The notes: generated by a model from the letters alone, not told the origin. Shown: positions 28,342 to 37,387, numbered from the stretch's first letter. The stretch: DNA of 64,000 nucleotides from Nonomuraea guangzhouensis (GCF_019396345.1 NZ_JAHKRM010000014.1:186001-250000); one strand, 5' to 3'. Numbers and translations are program-made.

Positions 28342-29289
28342 GTGACGACCATTTCCGGTAGCACGATCACCGAGTTGTTCGCCAGTGCGGTGAGACTGAC
28401 CATCGACGGGGAGAAGGTCAGCCCGCGCGGCATGGACACGCGTGAGCTACTCGATGTGCGTCTGCTGCTCGGTGACCCTCGCGCGCGGCTGCTCTACGCT
28501 CCTCCTGGCCGTGTCTTGAACGCCGCATTCGCTGTCGCCGAGACCGTCTGGATTCTGTCCGGATCCGATGCGCCCTGGATCTACGAGTTCAACAGTCAAC
28601 TCCGGCAGTACGCGGAGGACGACGGCATTTTACGAGGCGCCTACGGGCCGCGGATGCGCTGCTGGGACGGCCACGTCGACCAGCTCGCCCATGCGCTCGC
28701 CACCCTCCAGGGCGACCCCGACTCCCGACGGGCGGTCATTCAGCTCTACGACCCCGCCCGCGACGCCGGCGGGCATCGGGACGTGCCCTGCACTCTGGGC
28801 TACCGCTTCCATCTGCGCCAGGGGCGCCTGCACATGGCGACGACGATGCGGAGCCAGGACCTGTGGACCGGCCTGCCCTACGACATCTTCGCCGCCACCA
28901 CCCTGCACGAGTTGATGGCCGGTTGGCTGGGTGCCGAGCTGGGCGACTATCACCACCATGTCGACTCCCTCCACTTGTACGAGCGCGACCTGGACAAGGC
29001 GGTCACTGTTCTCCAGCCGGATACGGCTGCCGGGAAGCTCCCCTCGCTGGAGACGCCGTGGGAGGGGTTCGACGCCCTACTGGCCGATGTCCGGTCAGGC
29101 CGGCGGGTCCACCACTCCGGCTGGGACACCATGGCCGCAGTCCTGGCCAGCTATCAGCAATGGAAGCGTGGCCACCGCGAAGTCGCGGTACGCAGTGCTG
29201 AGGGCATCGGTGGCCCGCTCGGCGAAGGGCTGCGGGCCTGGTACGCGGCTCTGCAGAGCCGGGGCGAGTCCGCGCCGTTGGCGCGGTGA
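28342..29289 (+). CDS. thymidylate-synthase homologue, probable (d)CMP hydroxymethylase type
   Basis: A 315-residue protein with the synthase core: PDSRRAVIQLYD (phosphate-binding Arg pair), catalytic Cys150 in RDVPCTLGYRF, TMRSQDLWTGLPYDIFAATT and VDSLHLYERDL (His and Tyr of the substrate site). At residue 181, 31 positions after the Cys, the motif reads LPYD. In E. coli ThyA the equivalent is Asn177 (LPFN), which selects dUMP. T4 dCMP hydroxymethylase, which uses cytidylate, has Asp there. I infer hydroxymethylation of CMP or dCMP. GTG start with AAGGGG upstream. First gene of a tightly packed operon. Confidence 0.8.
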   Translation: MTTISGSTITELFASAVRLTIDGEKVSPRGMDTRELLDVRLLLGDPRARLLYAPPGRVLNAAFAVAETVWILSGSDAPWIYEFNSQLRQYAEDDGILRGAYGPRMRCWDGHVDQLAHALATLQGDPDSRRAVIQLYDPARDAGGHRDVPCTLGYRFHLRQGRLHMATTMRSQDLWTGLPYDIFAATTLHELMAGWLGAELGDYHHHVDSLHLYERDLDKAVTVLQPDTAAGKLPSLETPWEGFDALLADVRSGRRVHHSGWDTMAAVLASYQQWKRGHREVAVRSAEGIGGPLGEGLRAWYAALQSRGESAPLAR

Positions 29290-31010
29290 TTGCGATGCCG
29301 CCATATGTCGTATTGGGTCTGTGCTCCTACACGCACGACTCGGCCGCTGCCCTCTTGGTCGACGGTGAGCTGACCGGGTTTGTCGAGGAAGAACGTCTGT
29401 CCGGGGCCAAGCACACGCGCGCCTATCCCGAGCACGCGGTCGCCTGGCTGCTGAGCGAGGCGGGCATCACCGCCGACCAGGTGAACGAGGTCGCCTACAA
29501 CTTCCACGGCCTCCACTACCTGCGGGCCGTTCCGACGGCCCTCGGCATGCTCACGAACCCCGCGACCCGTGAGCGTGCCTTGATGCGCGCGGCCAGCTTC
29601 GCCAAGGTCGGACTGCGCACCGTTCGCCGAGCCCAGGGGTTGAGCCGCCGGTTTCCACACGCTCGTATCCACCCACTGCTGCATCACCGAACTCACCAGA
29701 TGTACGCCTTCGCCGCGTCCGGGTGGGAGAGCGCGGCCGTCCTGGTCGTGGACAGCCTCGGCGAGGCCCAGACCACCACGCTCGCGGTCGGACGCCAGCC
29801 CGAGCCGGGCCGACCGGTGTTGCACCCCCTTCACGCTCTGACCGATCCGGCCTCACTCGGCTACGCCTACGGCGCGGTCACCGAGCACCTGGGCTGGCGG
29901 CGCGGTGACGAGGAAGGCACCGTGATGGCGCTGGCCGCCCTGGGCGACCCGGCGCGCTTCCGTACCCTCTTCGCCCACGCGATCCCGATCACCGAGTCCG
30001 GGTTCGCCCTGAACCCGGACCACTTCGCGCCCAGAGTGCTCTCGTCGTCCCACACCCGCCTGACTCCCCGCTTCACCGCTGAGACCTGCCCACGCCGAGC
30101 CCCGGACGCGCCGATCACCGAGGCCCATCGGGACCTGGCCGCCGCGCTCCAGGAGCGCACGGAGCAGGTGATGCTGTATCTGGCCTGCCTGGCCAGGACA
30201 CGTACCGGGATGAAGCGGGTGTGCCTCGGAGGAGGCGTCGCCACCAACTGCGTGTCCGTCGGCAAGATCATCGAGTCGGGGCTTTTCACGGAGGTGTTCG
30301 TGCCGCCCGCTCCGGGGGACGCCGGTACCGCGATCGGCGCAGCCGCCGCCGTACACCTGGAAGGAAACGCGAGCCCTCTGGCTGGCATCGCGGGCGCGTG
30401 TTACCTCGGCCCCTCCTTCCCCGACCATCCACTTGACCTCGCAGCCTGGCCGGGCCTGACGGCGCACCAGGTTCACGGCGATCCCGCCGAGTCCCTGGCG
30501 GAACACCTCGCCAACGGTCAGATCGTCGGCCTGTTCCAAGGGCGTGTCGAGGCAGGTCCTCGGGCGCTCGGCAACCGCTCTATCCTGGCCTCCCCGCTGA
30601 TCCCTGGCGTGGTCGCGCGGCTCAACGACACGGTGAAGTTCCGAGAGCCATTCCGCCCGTTCGCGCCCATGGTGACGGCCGAGCGCGCCGCCGACTACTT
30701 CACCCTCGGCCAGGAGGCGCCGTTCATGTCGATGGCATCCGGCGTGACCGAGCTGGCCCGCGAGCAGATCCCCGCCGTCGTGCACGCCAACGACACCGCA
30801 CGCGTGCAGACCGTCACCAAGGACGGCAACCCGTTCATGCATGACGTGCTGACCGCGTTCGCCCGCCATACCGGCGTTCCGGTCCTGATCAACACCTCCC
30901 TCAATGTCAAGGGTCGACCGATCTGCGGCACTCCGGACATGGCGCTGGACTGCCTGGCCAACAGCGGCCTGGACGCCCTGCTACTGGAAGGCCGGTGGAT
31001 CACATCATGA
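29286..31010 (+). CDS. carbamoyltransferase (NodU/CmcH/TobZ family)
   Basis: A 574-residue enzyme that moves a carbamoyl group from carbamoyl phosphate, via carbamoyl-adenylate, to a hydroxyl group of an acceptor. The N-terminal Kae1-like part has THDSAAALLVDGELTGFVEEE and the metal-binding HHRTHQMYAF near residue 135. The C-terminal part has LFQGRVEAGPRALGNRSIL and LINTSLNVKGRPICGTPDMA. All core motifs are present. The GTG start overlaps the previous stop (GTGA), and an ATG nine bases later is the alternative. A hydroxymethyl group made by the preceding enzyme is a natural acceptor, as carbamoylation of hydroxymethyl groups is common in this family. Confidence 0.9.
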   Translation: MIAMPPYVVLGLCSYTHDSAAALLVDGELTGFVEEERLSGAKHTRAYPEHAVAWLLSEAGITADQVNEVAYNFHGLHYLRAVPTALGMLTNPATRERALMRAASFAKVGLRTVRRAQGLSRRFPHARIHPLLHHRTHQMYAFAASGWESAAVLVVDSLGEAQTTTLAVGRQPEPGRPVLHPLHALTDPASLGYAYGAVTEHLGWRRGDEEGTVMALAALGDPARFRTLFAHAIPITESGFALNPDHFAPRVLSSSHTRLTPRFTAETCPRRAPDAPITEAHRDLAAALQERTEQVMLYLACLARTRTGMKRVCLGGGVATNCVSVGKIIESGLFTEVFVPPAPGDAGTAIGAAAAVHLEGNASPLAGIAGACYLGPSFPDHPLDLAAWPGLTAHQVHGDPAESLAEHLANGQIVGLFQGRVEAGPRALGNRSILASPLIPGVVARLNDTVKFREPFRPFAPMVTAERAADYFTLGQEAPFMSMASGVTELAREQIPAVVHANDTARVQTVTKDGNPFMHDVLTAFARHTGVPVLINTSLNVKGRPICGTPDMALDCLANSGLDALLLEGRWITS

Positions 31011-32062
31011 AGATCGGCTACAGCTTCTGGGGCTTTCTAGGGTCGGGCATCACCGACACCCCGGACGGCGGGCGCAGCCACCGCCGCCCACTCATCGACG
31101 CCATCCAGGCCGCAGGCCACCAGGTGGTATTCCTCCAACCGGACCGTGACCTGGCCGAAGCCGGTGACCGCATCGCCGCCCCCTACCGGTTCGACTCGGG
31201 CCTGCCCGATGTCGACGTGCTGTTCACCGAATGGCGCTGGCCGATCCCCGGTCGCAACACCACCGCCTGCGGTGCCCAGGGGCACACCTGCGACCTGCAT
31301 CGGCAAGCCGAACTCCTCGGCCACTACACCGATGGGCTCGGCCTGCCCACGATCATCTGGGACAAGGACCGCCAGCTCCCGGCGGGCGATCCGTTGCGCC
31401 GCCGCAGCGGCGTTGTGGTGTGCGATGCCGCAGTGTCACCCTCGCCGGGGGCCCGCTCGCTGCTGTTCCCGCTGGACGACGCCCTTCTGCATGCGGCAGA
31501 CCCGGTAGCGCTTGCCGCTCAGGCTCGGCCGTTCCCGCTGAGCTACATCGGCAACCAGTACGACCGCGACGAGGCGTTCCACCGCTACTTCGCGCCCGCA
31601 GCGGCCCGCCTGCCGCACTGGGTGGCCGGCAAATGGCACGACACCCGCCGGTGGCCCCACGTCACCTTCGTCGGCAGGGTGCCGTTCCGCGAGGTATCCC
31701 GCATGTACGGCGAGAGCCTGGCCACGGTTCTGCTGCTGCCAGACCGGTATGCCGCCGTGGGCCAGATGACCCAGCGGATCTTCGAGGCGCTACTGGCCGG
31801 ATGCCTGCCCCTCGCGCCCGCCACGATCGCCCACACAGAGCGGTTCGTCCCCGACGAGCTGATCGTCAATGACGGAGCCGAGGTGGTCACCGCGGTGCAG
31901 CGGCTGTGGTCCATCGCCGCAACCACCGAGCACGCCAACCTGATCGCGGCGTGCCTGGCCAAGCTGGAGATGTTCCGGCTCAGCCACCAACTGCAGACGT
32001 TGCAGGAGATCCTGGCCGAACTCGCCCCTCTCCGTCCCCAGACGATCGGGGCACGCCGATGA
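31007..32062 (+). CDS. CgeB-like glycosyltransferase-type protein
   Basis: A 351-residue protein starting MKIGYSFWGFLGSG. It has the two-domain feel of GT-B enzymes: an early Rossmann-like part (DAIQAAGHQVVFLQPDRDLA) and a late part with VTFVGRVPFREVSRMYGES and QMTQRIFEALLAGCLPLAP, ending near IAHTERFVPDELIV. That late block matches the nucleotide-sugar side of CgeB-like and related GT-B glycosyltransferases. Donor and acceptor are unknown. The ATG overlaps the carbamoyltransferase stop (ATGA). Confidence 0.7.
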   Translation: MKIGYSFWGFLGSGITDTPDGGRSHRRPLIDAIQAAGHQVVFLQPDRDLAEAGDRIAAPYRFDSGLPDVDVLFTEWRWPIPGRNTTACGAQGHTCDLHRQAELLGHYTDGLGLPTIIWDKDRQLPAGDPLRRRSGVVVCDAAVSPSPGARSLLFPLDDALLHAADPVALAAQARPFPLSYIGNQYDRDEAFHRYFAPAAARLPHWVAGKWHDTRRWPHVTFVGRVPFREVSRMYGESLATVLLLPDRYAAVGQMTQRIFEALLAGCLPLAPATIAHTERFVPDELIVNDGAEVVTAVQRLWSIAATTEHANLIAACLAKLEMFRLSHQLQTLQEILAELAPLRPQTIGARR

Positions 32063-32140
32063 GCACCGCCCCGCGGGACCTCCTCGACCCACCTGCCATT
32101 GCACCGCTGGTCACGTCCGTCCCGGCTATCGTGGAGCGCC

Positions 32141-32653
32141 ATGCAGATGAACCGAGTCGCCATCATCGGGTCAGGTGGGAGCGGCAAGTCCCACATAGCC
32201 TGCGAACTCGGCCAGCTGCTGGATGCGCCGGTCACCCATCTGGACGCGATCTACTTCGACGACGAGTGGAACCCGCTGCCTCCGGAGAAGTTCGAGGCCG
32301 CCCAGCAAGAGCTGGTCGCGGCACCGCGCTGGGTGATCGACGGCAACTACAACTCCTCGCTGCACGTCCGACTCCAGGCATGCGACACCGTGGTGATGAT
32401 GGACGTGCCCACCTGGGCCGCCCTGTGGGGGATCTTCTCCCGCCAGGTCCGGCATGGCGCCGGCCAGCACACCTCCGGCGTCTACAACCGCATCCACTGG
32501 GGCGTGCTCACCTACGTGGCCACCTACCGGAGACGCATGCGACCCAAAGTACTGGCGAAGATCAACGAGCTGGCCGTGGGCAAACGCGTGGTCTTCCTCA
32601 CCGGCCGCGCCGAGACGCGCCGCTGGCTGGAACAGGTAGCCGCCAGCCGCTGA
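32141..32653 (+). CDS. P-loop kinase (adenylate-kinase/topology-modulation-like)
   Basis: A 170-residue nucleotide-binding protein with Walker A IIGSGGSGKSHIACELG at the N terminus, VTHLDAIYFDDEWNPL (metal/substrate loop) and WVIDGNYNSSL. This is the pattern of FlaR-type and shikimate/adenylate-kinase-like small-molecule kinases. The substrate is unknown; phosphorylation of a nucleoside or sugar intermediate would suit the context. GTGGAG lies just before the ATG at 32141. A longer alternative frame from the overlapping ATG at 32059 lacks the P-loop. Confidence 0.8.
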   Translation: MQMNRVAIIGSGGSGKSHIACELGQLLDAPVTHLDAIYFDDEWNPLPPEKFEAAQQELVAAPRWVIDGNYNSSLHVRLQACDTVVMMDVPTWAALWGIFSRQVRHGAGQHTSGVYNRIHWGVLTYVATYRRRMRPKVLAKINELAVGKRVVFLTGRAETRRWLEQVAASR

Positions 32654-32687
32654 CCCGCCCTAGCGGCATGGACGGGCGGCACCCGTG

Positions 32688-33539
32688 ATGTCGGCAGGCA
32701 ACGCTTTCACTCACCCAGTCGTCACGTCTGGTCTGTACCGGGACGGATCCCGCCTGGCCGCTCGTACTTCAGCGTTGCACCGGGCCAAGGTTCAGGGACG
32801 GCCCGTCGCCGAGGTCATCGCTGACCTGGCCGCCGACCAGTTGGCCGATCCACGGCAGGCGATCGTCGCCGACATCGGCTGTGGCCGCGGCACCAGCACA
32901 CGGATTCTGGCGGAGCGTCTACGCCCGAAGCGACTCCTGGCCATCGACGCCTCAGCGTCGATGCTGGCCGCCGCCCGTGCCCAGATCCGATGTGCGCAGC
33001 TCGCCGACGCTTCCACGGCGATCACGTATGTCCGGGCAGACTTCCACCGGCTGCCGGTCGCGAACACCTCCTGCACCTTGGTAGTGGCCGCGTTCTGCCT
33101 CTACCACGCACCCGACCCACGTCTCGTCATATCCGAGATCGCCCGCATGCTCTCTCCGGACGGGATAGTCATCCTGGTCACCAAGTCCGCTGACAGCTAC
33201 CGCTCCCTCGACCGCCTGGTCGCCGCCGCCGAGATAGACCCCCACGCGGAGCTGCGGCCGAGCCTGTACGAGACGGCGCACGGCGGCAACCTGGAGGCCC
33301 TCATCGCGCCGAGTCTGACGGTCGTCCACGTGGAGCACGAGGAGCACCGGTTCGCCTTCACCGGCTTGGACCACGTCGCCGCCTACCTGGCCACCAGCCC
33401 CAAGTACGAGCTGCCGCCCGGCATGGTCGCCAATCCGGACACGATCGCCACGGCGCTGCGCGCCCGAATCGAGGACGGGACGGTAGCGGCCACCTCCACC
33501 ATCACATACCTGATCGCCACGCGAGGCGACATGCCATGA
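32688..33539 (+). CDS. class I SAM-dependent methyltransferase
   Basis: A 283-residue methyltransferase with motif I IVADIGCGRGTSTRIL near residue 65, the acidic SAM-ribose residue in LLAIDASASMLAAAR, and post-motif VVAAFCLYHAPDP near 135. The acceptor is unknown. Similar small-molecule methyltransferases occur in nucleoside-antibiotic clusters. ATG 32688 directly follows an in-frame GTG at 32685, and either could be used. Its stop overlaps the next start (ATGA). Confidence 0.85.
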   Translation: MSAGNAFTHPVVTSGLYRDGSRLAARTSALHRAKVQGRPVAEVIADLAADQLADPRQAIVADIGCGRGTSTRILAERLRPKRLLAIDASASMLAAARAQIRCAQLADASTAITYVRADFHRLPVANTSCTLVVAAFCLYHAPDPRLVISEIARMLSPDGIVILVTKSADSYRSLDRLVAAAEIDPHAELRPSLYETAHGGNLEALIAPSLTVVHVEHEEHRFAFTGLDHVAAYLATSPKYELPPGMVANPDTIATALRARIEDGTVAATSTITYLIATRGDMP

Positions 33540-34288
33540 CCCTCAACACCTTCAGCAAGCCGTACTCCACGCGCAAGGACCTCGAATGGGCCGTCGCCCA
33601 CCACACATGGCTCGCTGAACACGCCAAGTCACTGCAACTGCCGCCCCTTGTGGCCGTGCACGCCAACCGCCTCGAACTGGGCTTCGTCGACGGCCGTCAC
33701 GCAGTGGTCGCCGACGTGCCCACGGTAGCCGCCGCCCTCGGCCAGGCCCACGCCGACGTCTGGGCGAGCGACCTGCACCGCGCCCTGCTCACCCACGCGC
33801 ACCCGATGTCCGGGGGACACGAACTGGCCGACTTCGCCTCGCCGCGGATGGCGGCGCTTCACAGGCGTTGCGAGGCCGGGTTAATCAGCGTGCGCCAGAT
33901 GGCCGCCGTCCAACCGCTCCTGTCTCCGCACCCTGCCACGCCAGCCGCCTTCTACAAGGACACCAACCCACGCAACGTCCTCATCACCAGCGGCGGGCCG
34001 GTCATGGTGGACCTTGACGATCTCACCCTGGCTCCATTCGGCTACGACCTGGCCAAGCTACTGGTCGCCTTGGCCATGACCGACGGACCGCTCCCGCCTG
34101 AGACCTATACCGCTGCACTGAGCTGCTACAACCTGCCGCTCACCCATGCCGGGCTGCCATCTGTGCCCATCGACGAGTTCCTCGGATACGCGGAACTGCA
34201 CCACCTGCTCACCCTGCCCTACCTCGGCAAGGGCGGCTACCGGCACCCATGGTCGACCGTCCGCCCCACTCCGGAGGATCTGAAGTGA
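33536..34288 (+). CDS. APH-like phosphotransferase
   Basis: A 250-residue protein with the C-terminal lobe of aminoglycoside-phosphotransferase/choline-kinase-like enzymes. The Brenner motif reads FYKDTNPRNVLI, with Tyr-Lys in place of the usual His, but the catalytic Asp and the Asn are kept. MVDLDDLTLAPFGYDLAKLL supplies the metal-binding acid. The N-terminal ATP lobe is short. It probably phosphorylates a hydroxyl of a small molecule. It overlaps both neighbours by four bases. Confidence 0.75.
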   Translation: MTLNTFSKPYSTRKDLEWAVAHHTWLAEHAKSLQLPPLVAVHANRLELGFVDGRHAVVADVPTVAAALGQAHADVWASDLHRALLTHAHPMSGGHELADFASPRMAALHRRCEAGLISVRQMAAVQPLLSPHPATPAAFYKDTNPRNVLITSGGPVMVDLDDLTLAPFGYDLAKLLVALAMTDGPLPPETYTAALSCYNLPLTHAGLPSVPIDEFLGYAELHHLLTLPYLGKGGYRHPWSTVRPTPEDLK

Positions 34289-34932
34289 TCGTCACCGAAC
34301 TGACCTTCGTCCGGCACGGCCAGGCCCAGTGCAACGTTAACGGTGTCGTCGGCGGACCCCGTACCTGCACGGGACTGACCGACCTCGGCCGCCAGCAGAT
34401 GACCGTGACCGCCGCCCGCCTTGTCTCCGAGCATGAGGCCAACCCCTTCACCCACCTGTACTGCGGGCCTCGGCAGCGGCTTCGGGAGAGCGGCCGTATC
34501 CTCGCAGACGCCCTCGACCTGCCACTGATCATCAGCAACACGCTCGACGGCCCCGTACACGGAGAAGCCGACGGCAAGCCCTGGCACGAGGTGAAGACGG
34601 CCTTCCGAGGCGGCCCCCACGCCCACCCGGATCAGCCATGGGCGCCCGGCTCCGACACCTGGAACGGCTACCTCAAGCTCGCCGGCGAGGTCCTCGCCGA
34701 CCTCATCCGCAACCACCAAGGGGCGCGCATCCTGTTCGCCGCTCACGGCGAAACCGTGCTCGCCACCCACACCCTGCTGCTCGACCTGCACCCCGGGCTG
34801 ATGACCAGCTTCACCGTCGACCACGCCTCCATCACCCACTGGCAACTTCACCGCAACCGATTCGACGACGAACGCTGGATGCTGCTGCACCACAACAACA
34901 CCGCCCATTTGACCGCGCTGGCCGGCTCGTGA
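34285..34932 (+). CDS. histidine phosphatase family protein
   Basis: A 215-residue phosphoglycerate-mutase-like enzyme with the catalytic TFVRHGQAQCN at the N terminus, the second Arg in YCGPRQRLRESG near residue 60, and the second His in LFAAHGETVLATH near 155. It should remove phosphate from a small molecule; a phosphatase step to free a nucleotide intermediate is plausible. The GTG start and its stop both sit in GTGA overlaps with the neighbours, as elsewhere in this operon. Confidence 0.85.
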   Translation: MIVTELTFVRHGQAQCNVNGVVGGPRTCTGLTDLGRQQMTVTAARLVSEHEANPFTHLYCGPRQRLRESGRILADALDLPLIISNTLDGPVHGEADGKPWHEVKTAFRGGPHAHPDQPWAPGSDTWNGYLKLAGEVLADLIRNHQGARILFAAHGETVLATHTLLLDLHPGLMTSFTVDHASITHWQLHRNRFDDERWMLLHHNNTAHLTALAGS

Positions 34933-36803
34933 ACGCCGTCGAAAACGGTCTCATAGCCATGGCCCGCCGCCATCTCGGCTCCGTCACGCGGCTGCCACGC
35001 CTCGACCTTCCGCCGCACCTCATGCTCCTGGCCGCAGACGACGGCAACCGCTACATCCTCAAGCACCACGACAGCCCGGACCGGTTCCACGCCGAAGCCC
35101 GCGCCTATGCCACCTGGGTGCCATCCCTGGGCGAACACGCCCCGCACCTGGTCCACGCCGACCCCGACAGCCTGTCCCTGCTGCTGACCGTCCTGCCAGG
35201 ACAACGCGCCGCACAGCTCCCGGAGGGTTCCTCCGCCGAACGACAGGCCCACCGCGCCGCGGGCCGCGTCCTCCGGCTGTTGCACCAAGCCTCACCCGAC
35301 CCACACAGCAGCACCGGCGTGTCCGCCTACCTGGCTGAACGCATGCGCTGGTGGGCCGCCCGCGCCCAACTGGCCGCCCTCATCACCCCCTCCGACCTCC
35401 GCATCCTGCACGCCTGGGCCGACCAGATGACCGCCGAAACCCTCGAAACCACCGTCTGCCACCTGGACTACCAACCACGCAACTGGGTCGTCAGGACAAC
35501 CGGCGAAGTCGGCGTCCTGGACTTCGAGCACACCCGCCTCGACGCCCGCATCCGCGACTTCAGCCGCCTCGAACACCGCTACTGGCTGCGCGCCCCTCAC
35601 CTTCGCGCGGCGTTTCTGGACGGCTACGGCCGCTCTCTCGGCCCCTCCGAGCAGGAACTCTTGGAGCGCTTCGGCGCTCTGGAAGCCATCACCGCACTGG
35701 TACGCGGCCACGAAGCAGGCAACGCGGAGCTGCTCGCCCATGGCCGCATGCTCATCACCGATCTCCGCCGACCGCGAAGGACCACCATGACCGCCTCGGC
35801 CTTCTCGAACAACGCACCCACCATGCTTCCTCGCCGGGCCGTCGTCACCGGCGCAGCCGGATTCATCGGCTCACATCTATGCCAAGCGCTACTCGAACAG
35901 GGCGTGACCGTCATCGGCGTCGACCGCCGCGACCCCACCAAGAACTACGGCACCGCGCAGAACCTAGCTGACATCCGTGACCATTCCGGGTTCATCTTCG
36001 CCACCGGCGACCTGCGTACCTGCGCCATCGAGCCCCTACTGCTCGACGCCGACGTCGTCTTCCACCTGGCCGGCGTCCCGGGCGTCCAGCCATCATGGGG
36101 CGCAGACTTCGACGACTACGTCGCCTCCAACATCTCGGCCACCCAGCGGCTCATGCACGCGGTCACGAGGCTGCGCATCCCGCGGCTGGTAGTCGCGTCG
36201 TCCTCAAGCGTCTATGGCGCGACCGGTGGCCGGCCCAGCACTGAATCCGACCACCCGCGGCCCGCCTCCCCGTACGCGGTCACCAAGCTCGCGGAAGAAC
36301 AACTGTGCCTCGCTCACGCGGCCCGATCCGACTGTGACACCACCGTGGTAGCCCTGCGGTACTTCACCGTCTACGGACCTCGCCAACGGGAAGACATGTT
36401 CGTCCAGCGGCTCCTTACCGCCGCCACGACCGGCCTGACCCTCCAGATCTACGGGGACGGCGAGCAGCGTCGCGACTTCACCTACATCGATGACGCCGTC
36501 GCCGCGACCATCGCGGCAGGGACCGTCTACCTGCCGAACAGCGTGATCAACGTCGGGGCCAGTGGCACCACGTGCCTGAACGATGCCGTCGACCTGGCCC
36601 GCCAGATCACCGGCCGGCCCATCAACGTCCGCTCAACCAGCGCGCGTAGCGGCGATGTCCCGGTCACCTGCGCGGACGTATCCACGGCGCATCGGCTGCT
36701 CGGCTGGACGCCGACCACCGATCTGCTCACCGGTATGACCGCGCAACTCGAATGGCTCACCGCCAATCGCAGCCGTTCGACCATTGCGGTAGAGACGGTC
36801 TAA
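34929..36803 (+). CDS. fusion of APH-like kinase and NAD-dependent epimerase/dehydratase
   Basis: One uninterrupted frame of 624 residues. Residues about 1-280 form an APH-like kinase: VCHLDYQPRNWVV (complete Brenner motif) and GVLDFEHTRLDARIRDFSRL. Residues about 300-620 form an extended short-chain NDP-sugar epimerase: VVTGAAGFIGSHLC, LVVASSSSVYGATGG, and SPYAVTKLAEEQ with the catalytic Tyr and Lys. The linker contains an ATG (35787, MTASAF) where a separate epimerase could restart, but no stop precedes it. Together they suggest sugar phosphorylation and remodelling. Start chosen at GTG because it overlaps the previous stop. Confidence 0.82.
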   Translation: MNAVENGLIAMARRHLGSVTRLPRLDLPPHLMLLAADDGNRYILKHHDSPDRFHAEARAYATWVPSLGEHAPHLVHADPDSLSLLLTVLPGQRAAQLPEGSSAERQAHRAAGRVLRLLHQASPDPHSSTGVSAYLAERMRWWAARAQLAALITPSDLRILHAWADQMTAETLETTVCHLDYQPRNWVVRTTGEVGVLDFEHTRLDARIRDFSRLEHRYWLRAPHLRAAFLDGYGRSLGPSEQELLERFGALEAITALVRGHEAGNAELLAHGRMLITDLRRPRRTTMTASAFSNNAPTMLPRRAVVTGAAGFIGSHLCQALLEQGVTVIGVDRRDPTKNYGTAQNLADIRDHSGFIFATGDLRTCAIEPLLLDADVVFHLAGVPGVQPSWGADFDDYVASNISATQRLMHAVTRLRIPRLVVASSSSVYGATGGRPSTESDHPRPASPYAVTKLAEEQLCLAHAARSDCDTTVVALRYFTVYGPRQREDMFVQRLLTAATTGLTLQIYGDGEQRRDFTYIDDAVAATIAAGTVYLPNSVINVGASGTTCLNDAVDLARQITGRPINVRSTSARSGDVPVTCADVSTAHRLLGWTPTTDLLTGMTAQLEWLTANRSRSTIAVETV

Positions 36804-37387
36804 GCCGAATTCCGGGGTGGTCATCGAAGCGGTCCGCCACCGATTCGACCATGCCAGCACGGGGACCTCCCAGCTGTACGCACTGCTTGACCGCGAGGTC
36901 GCTGACGCCGAGATCCGCGCCCTTCAGCAAGGGTCGCCAACGCTGACGGCTACGCCGCCCGAGACGCCGTAGCCACGACGCCTCGACGCGCCCGACCACC
37001 CCCACCGTGGTTGTGCACCAACCGCCCTGGCCCAACTGCGGCCCAGCCGCCCCGCATAGGCGGGCGGCGCGGCCGTGAGATGCCGATGCCGAGCGGCATC
37101 CCACGGCCACAATACGATCGAATACGCCAAAACAGGATTCCGAGACAATCGCCGGTACCGCCCTTGATCTGGGCCAGCATGTCGCCGTCCGAGCCGGAGT
37201 GGTCGCGCACCAACTGGCTCGACCGCCGACTTCCCAGAAGACGAAAGGGGATATCAACTCACGCAACGCCCTCTGAATCGGGGCCTATGGACCGTGTCGG
37301 ATCGGTGAGTTGTTTGCGAAGGGTCTTGCCGCGCGCGATGACCTCATGGACCGTGAAACGGGATCAAGACAAGGAGAGCCGATCACC
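36804..37387. other. intergenic stretch, no gene supported
   Basis: Several overlapping open frames exist on both strands but none has a ribosome site, a steady codon bias or a recognisable domain. It contains the promoter side of the Mrr-type gene, whose ribosome site AAGGAG lies near 37371. Confidence 0.4.

Noticed and set aside
34638..34928. N-terminal extension of the kinase-epimerase frame
   Set aside because: It overlaps the histidine phosphatase gene in another frame; the GTG at 34929 fits the overlap rule of the operon.
36757..37266. 169-residue minus-strand frame after the nucleoside-like cluster
   Set aside because: It partly overlaps the epimerase gene and has a Trp/Arg/Cys-rich product without a domain.
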